Shown in pieces: positions 1-5,273 of a DNA stretch of 5,967 nucleotides. Numbering within the stretch: the stretch's first letter is position 1; every line of letters starts with the position of its first letter. The position numbers and the translations under genes were made by a program. This DNA comes from an uncultured Bacillota bacterium. Its GTDB lineage: Bacteria > Bacillota > Clostridia > Peptostreptococcales > Anaerovoracaceae. The stretch covers positions 1 through 5,967 of the forward strand of contig CAMNNV010000086.1 in assembly GCA_946546075.1 (NCBI GenBank), given 5' to 3'. Under the pieces are notes generated by a model, which saw only the letters and a list, made by a program, of their open reading frames with translations, was not told where the DNA came from and ran no database searches.

Positions 1-583
1 AATCCAGGAAGAATCCCAGCACCAATGTGGAAAGGATGACAGCCAGCAGCACATAGATCGGCATCTCATGATCCGTCAGTTCCTTCAAGTCCTCAACGAA
101 GGCCGTCATACTGCTGATGTAGCACTGCTCTCCACAAATCTGTCTCAACTGCACCATGGCTTCGAGGCTCTCATCTGCCGAGGTGCCCGCCCCGAAGAAT
201 ATGGCCATCATGGTAGCGTCCTCGCTGTTGAAGGCGCTGCTGACCTCATCTGGCAGGATATCGATCGGCACCGAAAGATCTGCCACCGTATCGAACCAGA
301 GAACGGATTCTACGTTGTCCACCTTCTCCATCTTCGCCTTGAGTTTCGCTACATCCTTATATTCCATACCTTCGACAGTGATCAGGCCGTAGCCCCCTTT
401 GCCGAACTCATCCAGAAGGATATCCTGACCTTTGATGGTCTCGATGGAATCAGGAAGATACGTGAGTACATCGAAGTTTACCCTCGTCCCGATGAACCCG
501 AATATGGATGGGATCAGGAGCAGGAGCGCAACGATCAGTATCACCTTCCTGTGTTTTGTAACGGTCTGTCCGAACTTAAGCAT
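1..583 (-). CDS. MMPL/RND-family membrane transporter, N-terminal part (cut by window edge)
   Basis: An open frame of 194 codons runs from an ATG at 583 to the left edge with no stop, so only the N-terminus is present. Residues about 13-33 (beginning KVILIVALLLLIP) form a first membrane segment after a short basic N-terminus. A large extracytoplasmic domain follows (about 34-173), starting VNFDVLTYLPDS, and a second membrane segment begins near 174 (MPIYVLLAVILSTLVLGFF). This layout, with the YLPDS motif just after helix 1, is typical of MMPL-type RND exporters, which move lipids or drugs using ion gradients. The start is supported by AAGGAG at 590-595, six bases upstream. It lies downstream of a tetR-type gene on the same strand, which suggests an efflux pump with its local regulator. 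The substrate cannot be inferred. The start of the right-hand protein at 5274 is similar. The family call is fairly secure; the exact role is not. Confidence 0.85.
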   Translation of the reverse strand, partial: MLKFGQTVTKHRKVILIVALLLLIPSIFGFIGTRVNFDVLTYLPDSIETIKGQDILLDEFGKGGYGLITVEGMEYKDVAKLKAKMEKVDNVESVLWFDTVADLSVPIDILPDEVSSAFNSEDATMMAIFFGAGTSADESLEAMVQLRQICGEQCYISSMTAFVEDLKELTDHEMPIYVLLAVILSTLVLGFFLD

Positions 584-633
584 TTATGTCTCCTTGAAAG
601 TCAAAATTCATTGTTGCATTTTAAGCCGTTTGT

Positions 634-661
634 ATTATAATCCTCACTTCTTTACTAACAA
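634..661 (-). promoter_or_regulatory. Probable promoter of the left MMPL gene
   Basis: On the minus strand a perfect -10 TATAAT (634-639) is preceded, 16 bases upstream, by TTGTTA (656-661), a 4/6 match to the -35 consensus. Transcription would start near 627, giving a leader of about 44 bases before the ATG at 583. It lies just after the hairpin at 677-701, so the MMPL gene could be transcribed on its own even if tetR transcription stops at that hairpin. Confidence 0.55.
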
Positions 662-701
662 ATGTGCAAAACAAAACAGATGCACAAATTTTGTGCATCT
701 G
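662..701 (-). terminator. Intrinsic terminator after tetR (possible operator)
   Basis: Arms CAGATGCACAAA (677-688) and TTTGTGCATCTG (690-701) are perfect inverted repeats around one base, giving an 11-bp stem with a three-base loop in RNA. Read on the minus strand, the stem is followed by the T-rich run TTTTGTTTTG (667-676), as in a Rho-independent terminator. It begins 17 bases after the tetR stop. No T-run follows on the plus strand, so it would act for tetR only. A DNA palindrome this perfect could instead, or also, be a binding site for the TetR dimer, since it lies 15 bases upstream of the -35 of the MMPL promoter. Confidence 0.65.
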
Positions 702-717
702 CTAAAAATTGTCCAAA

Positions 718-1308
718 TTATTTCAATATCGCGTCCATATCCAGTGTGTCCAGTGCGTGCTGGGAACTCTGCAGGACCGGCAGAAGTGTTGCCCTGAAGA
801 TCTCATCACACAGTACTGCGATAGCCTCCGGCGGCGTGCCCATATCATCAGCAATCCACTGCTGGATCACTCCCTGGAATGCGCTTCGGTAAACAAGAGC
901 CGCGATCTTCTTCGGCTCCTTCCCTGCCTTATCCGCCTCATCCGTGTGCTCTATCAGCCGGAAGATCACGCCATCGATCATCCGGCCAAGATACATATCG
1001 ATGTTCTCGTGCTGCATCGTATGAAAGATGTGGTAGACCATATCTTTGTTCTCATACAGATAGTTGATCCCCGACAGGAATCCGGCCTCCCACTCATTCG
1101 TCTCCGCATATCTGTCGATGAGACTCTCTACTTCGTCTTCAAAAATGAAGTTCACCACATCATATATATCCTGGTAATAATAGTAGAAACTGTTCCTGGT
1201 AAGATCGCATCTGGAAGTGATCTCCTTGACCGTGATTTTATTCAGCGGTTTCTCCTTCAGTAGCTGTCTTGTCACCTCTGCGATCTCTTTTTTCGTTCGT
1301 TTTGCCAT
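718..1308 (-). CDS. TetR/AcrR-family transcriptional regulator
   Basis: A 196-residue protein, the usual size for TetR regulators. Residues about 5-50 form the helix-turn-helix domain: KEIAEVTRQLLKEKPLNKIT, then VKEITSRCDLTRNSFYYYYQ, where NSFYYYY matches the family's (T/S)(F/L)YYYF recognition-helix end. Residues about 60-196 are an all-helical ligand and dimer domain with no recognisable ligand signature. The N-terminal style resembles the DhaS-like branch. The ATG at 1308 is chosen over an in-frame ATG at 1386 because AAAGGA lies at 1315-1320, six bases upstream, and because a good promoter (1336-1364) falls inside the extra 26 codons. It is upstream of, and co-directional with, the MMPL gene at 583 and probably represses it in the absence of an inducer; this is inference from the common tetR-efflux arrangement. 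The regulated operator is unknown. Confidence 0.9.
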   Translation of the reverse strand: MAKRTKKEIAEVTRQLLKEKPLNKITVKEITSRCDLTRNSFYYYYQDIYDVVNFIFEDEVESLIDRYAETNEWEAGFLSGINYLYENKDMVYHIFHTMQHENIDMYLGRMIDGVIFRLIEHTDEADKAGKEPKKIAALVYRSAFQGVIQQWIADDMGTPPEAIAVLCDEIFRATLLPVLQSSQHALDTLDMDAILK

Positions 1309-1335
1309 TTCTTGTCCTTTCACCTTACCAAACCT

Positions 1336-1364
1336 ATTATAAATACGATAATGCATATTGACAA
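1336..1364 (-). promoter_or_regulatory. tetR promoter
   Basis: On the minus strand TTGTCA (1359-1364) is followed after exactly 17 bases by a perfect TATAAT (1336-1341). Transcription would begin near 1329, about 20 bases before the tetR ATG at 1308. Its -35 occupies the same bases as the -35 of the divergent riboflavin promoter. Confidence 0.75.
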
Positions 1365-1386
1365 ACAAATTATCAAAGTTTACCAT
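1358..1386 (+). promoter_or_regulatory. Riboflavin operon promoter
   Basis: A perfect -35 TTGACA (1358-1363) is followed after 17 bases by TACCAT (1381-1386), a 4/6 match to the -10 consensus. The start would fall near 1393, a dozen bases before the FMN aptamer. This gives a leader of about 244 bases ahead of ribD. The weak -10 suggests moderate basal strength. Confidence 0.65.
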
Positions 1387-1404
1387 AGTAATGCAACAAA
1401 ATAA

Positions 1405-1513
1405 TATCTTCAGGGCAGGGTGAGATTCCCGACCGGCGGTATAGTCCGCGAGCCTTCGGGCACGAAACGGTGAGATTCCGTTACCGACAGTATAGTCTGG
1501 ATGAGAGAAGATG
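1405..1513 (+). promoter_or_regulatory. FMN riboswitch aptamer (RFN element)
   Basis: The strongly conserved RFN core is present. P1 closes with ATCTTC (1406-1411) and GAAGAT (1507-1512). P2 is GGG/CCC around TGAGATT (1418-1430), followed by GACCGGCGGT. P3 is GCGG/CCGC (1436-1439 with 1446-1449). P4 is a short GCC-TTCG-GGC hairpin (1452-1461). P5 is ACGG/CCGT around a second TGAGATT (1467-1481). P6 ends with TCTGGATGAGAGAAGAT. The aptamer binds flavin mononucleotide and reports its level. Because it precedes ribD directly and is followed by terminator hairpins, it should switch off the whole ribD-ribE-ribBA-ribH operon when FMN is plentiful. Confidence 0.97.
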
Positions 1514-1562
1514 CGTTAGAAGTGACGATCATTTCTTTGTTTGGCTCTGGTTTCATACCGGA
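1496..1562 (+). promoter_or_regulatory. Candidate antiterminator of the FMN riboswitch
   Basis: Bases 1496-1506 (TCTGGATGAGA, the conserved 3' end of the aptamer) can pair with 1551-1562 (TTTCATACCGGA). This gives an 11-bp helix with one bulged A at 1557 and two G-U pairs. The pairing destroys both P1/P6 of the aptamer and the first terminator stem. That is the expected FMN-free alternative fold: antiterminator without ligand, terminator with ligand. It was found by eye and the energies were not computed. Confidence 0.6.
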
Positions 1563-1569
1563 GTTTTTT
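1545..1569 (+). terminator. Riboswitch terminator 1
   Basis: CTCTGGT (1545-1551) pairs with ACCGGAG (1557-1563) around the loop TTCAT, with one G-U pair, and is followed directly by six T (1564-1569). It has the form of an intrinsic terminator and is the one directly opposed by the antiterminator candidate that uses the aptamer's 3' strand. Confidence 0.65.
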
Positions 1570-1596
1570 AGAAAGTCGCCATTATGCAGAAATTTT

Positions 1597-1623
1597 GCCC
1601 TGTCTTCGTGACGGGGCTTTTTT
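1597..1623 (+). terminator. Riboswitch terminator 2, just before ribD
   Basis: GCCCTGTC (1597-1604) pairs with GACGGGGC (1610-1617) around TTCGT, with one G-U pair, and is followed by six T (1618-1623). It is more GC-rich and so looks stronger than the hairpin at 1545-1569. It ends four bases before the ribD ribosome binding site and does not cover it, so its action should be on transcription and not on translation. Confidence 0.85.
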
Positions 1624-1636
1624 ATCAGGAGTCATT

Positions 1637-2737
1637 ATGACAGACAGAGAATACATGCAGCGCGCCATAGACCTGGCAGTGAAGGGATGCGGTCATACCT
1701 CCCCCAACCCCATGGTGGGCGCTGTGATCGTAAAAGATGACAAGATCGTATCCGAAGGATATCACGAAAAGTACGGTGAGTATCACGCAGAGAGAAATGC
1801 CCTCTCCAAGTGCGGATGGAAGGCTCCCGGTGCCACGATGTATGTCACCCTCGAGCCTTGCTGCCACCACGGCAAGCAGCCGCCATGCACCGATGCAGTC
1901 AAAGAATCCGGCGTAACGAAAGTGGTGATCGGATCGAGAGACCCGAACCCTTTGGTATCGGGCAAAGGCGTCCAGATCTTACGAGATGCCGGCATCGAGG
2001 TGGTCACGGACTTCATGAGAGAAGAATGCGATGCCATCAACTACGTGTTCTTCCACTACATCAGCACAGGGCTCCCTTACGTAGTCTCCAAGTACGCCAT
2101 GACCATGGACGGCAAGATCGCTACGAGAACGGGAGCATCTAAGTGGATCACGGGTGAAGAAGCAAGGCAGAGAGTGCAGGAAGACAGGAACCGATACTCC
2201 GGCATCATGGCAGGGATCGGAACCGTCCTGGCTGACGACCCCCTCCTCACCTGCCGCATCCCGGGAGGCAAAGATCCCGTGCGCATCATTTGCGACACGA
2301 ACCTTCGCATTCCGGAGGGTTCTCAGATCGTACAGACCGCAAAGGATACGGAGACGATCATCGCATGCGCATCGGATGATCAGAGCAAGAAAGACGCTCT
2401 CACTTCCAAAGGATGCACGGTGCTCGACATTCCGAAAAAGGACGATCACATCGATCTGAACGTTCTCATGCAGAAGCTCGGGGATATGAAGATCGACAGC
2501 GTATATATAGAAGGCGGCGGACAGCTCCACTGGTCAGCCCTTGAGGCCGGCATCGTGAACAGAGTCCAGGCATACATCGCGCCAAAGATATTCGGAGGAG
2601 CGGATGCTCCCACACCTGTCAGAGGCATCGGATGCGATGTGCCGGCAAACGGCTTTCTGCTCACCTCACCTTCTGTCACGAGATACGGCGACGACATTTT
2701 GCTCGAAAGCGAGGTGATAAAGTGTTCACAGGAATAA
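1637..2737 (+). CDS. ribD: Bifunctional diaminohydroxyphosphoribosylaminopyrimidine deaminase / 5-amino-6-(5-phosphoribosylamino)uracil reductase
   Basis: A 366-residue protein, the usual length for bifunctional RibD. It catalyses the second and third steps after GTP ring opening, zinc-dependent deamination of the pyrimidine and NADPH-dependent reduction of the ribose, in the cytoplasm. Residues 1 to about 145 are the cytidine-deaminase-like domain: TSPNPMVGAVIV, the catalytic HAE (His50, Glu52), and PCCHHGKQPPC with Cys75 and Cys84, so all three zinc ligands are present. Residues about 147-362 are the reductase domain: YVVSKYAMTMDGKIA, GIGTVLADDPLLT and the EGGG nucleotide-binding turn (292-295). 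The ATG at 1637 has AGGAG at 1627-1631 with a five-base gap. The frame remains open upstream into the riboswitch, but a longer start would lie inside the terminator hairpins. It is the first gene of the operon and is controlled by the FMN leader. Its last 16 bases overlap ribE. Confidence 0.97.
   Translation: MTDREYMQRAIDLAVKGCGHTSPNPMVGAVIVKDDKIVSEGYHEKYGEYHAERNALSKCGWKAPGATMYVTLEPCCHHGKQPPCTDAVKESGVTKVVIGSRDPNPLVSGKGVQILRDAGIEVVTDFMREECDAINYVFFHYISTGLPYVVSKYAMTMDGKIATRTGASKWITGEEARQRVQEDRNRYSGIMAGIGTVLADDPLLTCRIPGGKDPVRIICDTNLRIPEGSQIVQTAKDTETIIACASDDQSKKDALTSKGCTVLDIPKKDDHIDLNVLMQKLGDMKIDSVYIEGGGQLHWSALEAGIVNRVQAYIAPKIFGGADAPTPVRGIGCDVPANGFLLTSPSVTRYGDDILLESEVIKCSQE
2711..2724 (+). promoter_or_regulatory. 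Ribosome binding site fixing the GTG start of ribE
   Basis: GAGGTG (2711-2716) lies five bases before GTG at 2722, inside the end of ribD. It picks this start over an in-frame ATG at 2632, which would add 30 residues unlike any riboflavin synthase. Confidence 0.8.
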
Positions 2738-3363
2738 TCGAAGAGATCGGTAAGATCAAAGGGATCTCCAGAGGTTCCAATTCCGCAGTCCTGACGATAG
2801 AGGCTCACACAGTTCTGGAAGATGTGCATCTCGGAGACAGTATCGCAGTCAACGGCGTATGCCTCACCTGCACTTCCTTTAACGGGACGCAGTTTACGGC
2901 AGACGTGATGCACGAGACGCTGAACCGCTCATCTCTGGGAAGCCTCAGGATCGGAAGCAGCGTGAATCTCGAACGTGCCATGAAGGCGGACGGAAGATTC
3001 GGCGGCCACATCGTCGCAGGTCACATCGACGGCACGGGAAGGATCACCGATATCCGGCGCGACGACAACGCCATATGGTACACGATCCAGGCGGCACCTG
3101 AGATCATGCGATACATCATCGAGAAAGGCTCTATAGCCATTGACGGTATCAGCCTTACCGTAGCAGATGTGGGAAGAGATCACTTCAAAGTCTCCATCAT
3201 CCCCCACACCGCAGCAGAGACGACTCTTTCGGAGAGACGCACAGGCGATATCGTAAACCTTGAAAATGATTGTATAGGCAAGTACGTAGAGAAACTACTG
3301 CAGCCTTATGATAATAAAGATAAAGGGATCACATATGAATTCCTTGCACAAAACGGATTTTAA
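2722..3363 (+). CDS. ribE: Riboflavin synthase, alpha subunit
   Basis: A 213-residue protein, the family's usual length. It dismutates two molecules of 6,7-dimethyl-8-ribityllumazine to riboflavin and the pyrimidine that is recycled to RibH. With the GTG read as Met, the N-terminus is (M)FTGIIEEIG, the diagnostic start of the enzyme, which contains the active-site Phe2. It has two lumazine-binding barrels, about 1-96 and 97-196. The first has SIAVNGVCLT with Cys48, the second SIAIDGISLTV. The link GGHIVAGHIDG contains His101, close to the family's catalytic His. The C-terminal helix NLENDCIGKYVEKLL matches the trimerisation helix. The gene overlaps ribD by 16 bases, which implies translational coupling. 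It is called ribE in Bacillus and ribC in E. coli. Confidence 0.97.
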   Translation: MFTGIIEEIGKIKGISRGSNSAVLTIEAHTVLEDVHLGDSIAVNGVCLTCTSFNGTQFTADVMHETLNRSSLGSLRIGSSVNLERAMKADGRFGGHIVAGHIDGTGRITDIRRDDNAIWYTIQAAPEIMRYIIEKGSIAIDGISLTVADVGRDHFKVSIIPHTAAETTLSERRTGDIVNLENDCIGKYVEKLLQPYDNKDKGITYEFLAQNGF

Positions 3364-3367
3364 TCAC

Positions 3368-3389
3368 AGGAGGATCAGATAAAACTATG
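3368..3389 (+). promoter_or_regulatory. ribBA ribosome binding site with long spacing
   Basis: A full AGGAGG (3368-3373) lies 13 bases before the ATG at 3387, longer than the usual 5-9. No in-frame alternative start lies between them, and the protein aligns from this Met, so the start stands. Confidence 0.6.
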
Positions 3390-4673
3390 GAAGACTTCAA
3401 GTTCAACACAATAGAAGAAGCACTGGAAGATCTTAAACAAGGCAAGATCATTCTCTGCACAGACGACCCTGACAGAGAAAACGAAGGCGATATGATCTGT
3501 GCAGCAGAATTCGCTACGACACAGAATGTCAACCTCATGGCAAGCGCAGCAAAAGGCCTCATCTGCATGCCTATGAGTTCCGAATACTGCACGAAGCTGC
3601 AGTTCCCTCAGATGGTAAGCGACAACACGGACAATCATGAGACGGCATTTACCGTTTCCATCGACCACGTGGAGACAACCACAGGGATCTCCGCTGCGGA
3701 GCGCGGACTTACGGCTCGTAAGGTCATCGACCCGAACTCCAAGCCGGAAGACTTCAGAAGACCGGGACACATGTTCCCTCTCAGAGCGAAACCGAACGGT
3801 GTTCTGGAGAGAAACGGACATACGGAAGCAACCGTGGACCTTTTGCGTCTGGCAGGAATGGAAGAATGCGGTCTTTGCTGTGAGGTCATGAGAGATGACG
3901 GTACGATGATGCGTACGCCGGAGCTCATCGAGCTTGCAAAGAAGTACGACATGAAGTTCATAACTATCAAGGATCTGCAGGAATACCGCAAGCGCCATGA
4001 GAAGCTGGTCAATTGCGAAGCAGTCGTAGATCTTCCTACCAAGTATGGCTTTTTCAAAGCCTATGGCTACATCAACAAGCTCAACGGTGAGCACCACATC
4101 GCCCTGGTCAAAGGCGATATCGGCGACGGCAAAAACCTGCTCTGCCGTGTACACTCTGAATGTCTCACAGGAGACACCTTTGGTTCCCTCAGATGTGACT
4201 GCGGAGATCAGCTGGCAACTGCCATGAAGCAGATCGAGATGGAAGGACGCGGAATCTTCCTCTATATGCGTCAGGAAGGAAGAGGCATCGGTCTCATCAA
4301 TAAGCTTAAGGCATACAAACTCCAGGATGAAGGTCTGGACACACTGGATGCTAACCTGGCTCTCGGCTTCGCCGGTGACCTTCGCGAGTACTACATTGGT
4401 GCTCAGATCCTGAGAGACCTGGGAGCAAGAGAACTGAGGCTCCTCACCAACAACCCGGATAAGGTTTACCAGATCAGCGACTGGGGTCTTGAGATCGTAG
4501 AGCGTGTACCGATCGAGATCGACCCTACCGAATTCGACAAGTTCTACCTCGAAACGAAGAAGGAACGTATGGGTCACCTCTTGGACAACCTGGGTGAGCA
4601 CGAACCTGCATGTGACTGCCCGAGCTGCAGAGCAAAGAGACTCAATCTGGAAATGTTAAGAAAGAACAGTTAA
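3387..4673 (+). CDS. ribBA: Bifunctional 3,4-dihydroxy-2-butanone 4-phosphate synthase / GTP cyclohydrolase II
   Basis: A 428-residue fusion that supplies both precursors of riboflavin. Residues 1 to about 205 are the RibB domain, acting on ribulose 5-phosphate: the metal- and substrate-binding loop DDPDRENEGD (26-35), RPGHMFPLRA (125-134) and GHTEATVDLLRLAG (144-157). Residues about 208-400 are the RibA domain, opening the GTP imidazole ring: RVHSECLTGDTFGSLRCDCGD with zinc ligands Cys259, Cys270 and Cys272, then YMRQEGRGIGL (293-303) with the catalytic Arg, and LLTNNPDKV (352-360). All key residues seen in active enzymes are there, so both halves should work. The gene starts 23 bases after ribE. 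Unusual is the C-terminal tail beyond the common end YLETKKERMGHLL. About 27 residues contain HEPACDCPSC (405-414), a CxCxxC pattern that could bind metal. Confidence 0.97.
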   Translation: MEDFKFNTIEEALEDLKQGKIILCTDDPDRENEGDMICAAEFATTQNVNLMASAAKGLICMPMSSEYCTKLQFPQMVSDNTDNHETAFTVSIDHVETTTGISAAERGLTARKVIDPNSKPEDFRRPGHMFPLRAKPNGVLERNGHTEATVDLLRLAGMEECGLCCEVMRDDGTMMRTPELIELAKKYDMKFITIKDLQEYRKRHEKLVNCEAVVDLPTKYGFFKAYGYINKLNGEHHIALVKGDIGDGKNLLCRVHSECLTGDTFGSLRCDCGDQLATAMKQIEMEGRGIFLYMRQEGRGIGLINKLKAYKLQDEGLDTLDANLALGFAGDLREYYIGAQILRDLGARELRLLTNNPDKVYQISDWGLEIVERVPIEIDPTEFDKFYLETKKERMGHLLDNLGEHEPACDCPSCRAKRLNLEMLRKNS

Positions 4674-4701
4674 TCATATAGAAACAAAAGGAGAAAATAT
4701 C

Positions 4702-5166
4702 ATGGCAAACGTATTCGAAGGAAAATTAGTACCAGAAAAAATCAAAGTCGGCATCATCTGTTCAAGATTCAATGAATTCATCACTTCAAAGCTTCTCGGC
4801 GGCGCACTGGATACACTCCAGAGACACAACGTTGCTGAGGAAGATATCGATGTAGCATGGGTACCGGGCGCATTCGAGACTCCGCTCATCGCAAAGAAAA
4901 TGGCTGAAAGCGGCAAATACGATGCTGTCATCTGCCTGGGCGCGGTCATCAGAGGCGCTACAACTCACTACGATCTCGTATGCAACGAGGCTGCAAAAGG
5001 AATCGCACAGGTTTCCCTGCAGACCGGCGTTCCTGTAATGTTCGGCATCATCACGACAGAGAACATCGAGCAGGCCATCGAGCGTGCAGGCTCCAAGGCC
5101 GGAAACAAGGGTTCCGATTGTGCACAGAGCGCTATCGAGATGGTAAACCTGATCAGAGAGCTGTAA
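4702..5166 (+). CDS. ribH: 6,7-dimethyl-8-ribityllumazine synthase
   Basis: A 154-residue protein, the standard length of the lumazine synthase shell-forming subunit. It condenses 5-amino-6-ribitylaminouracil with dihydroxybutanone phosphate to give the substrate of RibE. Motifs in order: SRFNEFITSKLLGGALDTL with the stacking Phe23, WVPGAFE (53-59) for the ribityl chain, GAVIRGATTHYDLVCNEA (80-97) with the catalytic His89, and FGIITTENIEQAIERAG (114-130) with the phosphate-binding Arg128. AAGGAG at 4688-4693 lies eight bases before the ATG. It follows ribBA by 28 bases and ends the operon. In Bacillus this protein forms an icosahedral capsid around RibE; the gene neighbourhood is compatible with that, but assembly cannot be read from the sequence. 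Confidence 0.97.
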   Translation: MANVFEGKLVPEKIKVGIICSRFNEFITSKLLGGALDTLQRHNVAEEDIDVAWVPGAFETPLIAKKMAESGKYDAVICLGAVIRGATTHYDLVCNEAAKGIAQVSLQTGVPVMFGIITTENIEQAIERAGSKAGNKGSDCAQSAIEMVNLIREL

Positions 5167-5180
5167 GAACAAAAATACAT

Positions 5181-5206
5181 GGGAGGCTGAGAAGCCTCCC
5201 TTTTTT
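5181..5206 (+). terminator. Terminator of the riboflavin operon
   Basis: GGGAGGCT (5181-5188) and AGCCTCCC (5193-5200) form a perfect 8-bp stem with a GAGA tetraloop, followed by six T. It begins 14 bases after the ribH stop. This is a textbook intrinsic terminator and separates the operon from the membrane-protein gene at 5274. Confidence 0.95.
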
Positions 5207-5227
5207 GTACTACAATCCAAACATGTA

Positions 5228-5236
5228 TGGTATGAT
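5228..5236 (+). promoter_or_regulatory. Possible extended -10 promoter of the right MMPL gene
   Basis: TGG-TATGAT (5228-5236) fits an extended -10 element, TGnTATGAT. The nearest -35-like hexamer, TTGTAC (5205-5210), is 20 bases upstream and so poorly placed. The extended TG could make up for this. Transcription would start near 5243, about 30 bases before the ATG. The promoter follows straight on from the terminator's T-run. Confidence 0.45.
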
Positions 5237-5273
5237 GTCTCTATCTTACTTACGCGTTTAGAAAGACATAGCC

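Noticed and set aside
68..640. A 190-codon plus-strand open frame at the left end
   Set aside because: It is antisense to the MMPL gene, which has membrane segments, a family motif and a good ribosome site. The plus-strand translation shows none of these.
709..1263. A 184-codon plus-strand open frame opposite tetR
   Set aside because: The minus-strand protein has a clear helix-turn-helix and promoter; the plus-strand one is its mirror.
1309..1386. A longer TetR beginning at ATG 1386
   Set aside because: The extra 26 codons contain the -35 and -10 elements for tetR, and AAAGGA supports the ATG at 1308.
1518..1536. Hairpin AGAAGTGA-CGA-TCATTTCT between the aptamer and terminator 1
   Set aside because: An 8-bp stem is possible, but it is AT-rich, has a G-U pair and no proper T-run. 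It may only be a spacer fold, so it is not listed as a regulatory element.
1541..1636. A longer ribD beginning at TTG 1541
   Set aside because: The extra 32 codons cover both terminator hairpins and match no RibD N-terminus. The ATG at 1637 has its own AGGAG.
3375..4601. A 408-codon open frame on the minus strand opposite ribBA
   Set aside because: It lies almost wholly antisense to a full-length, motif-rich RibBA. Its translation has no recognisable domain and there is no ribosome site at its start. It follows from the codon bias of the real gene.
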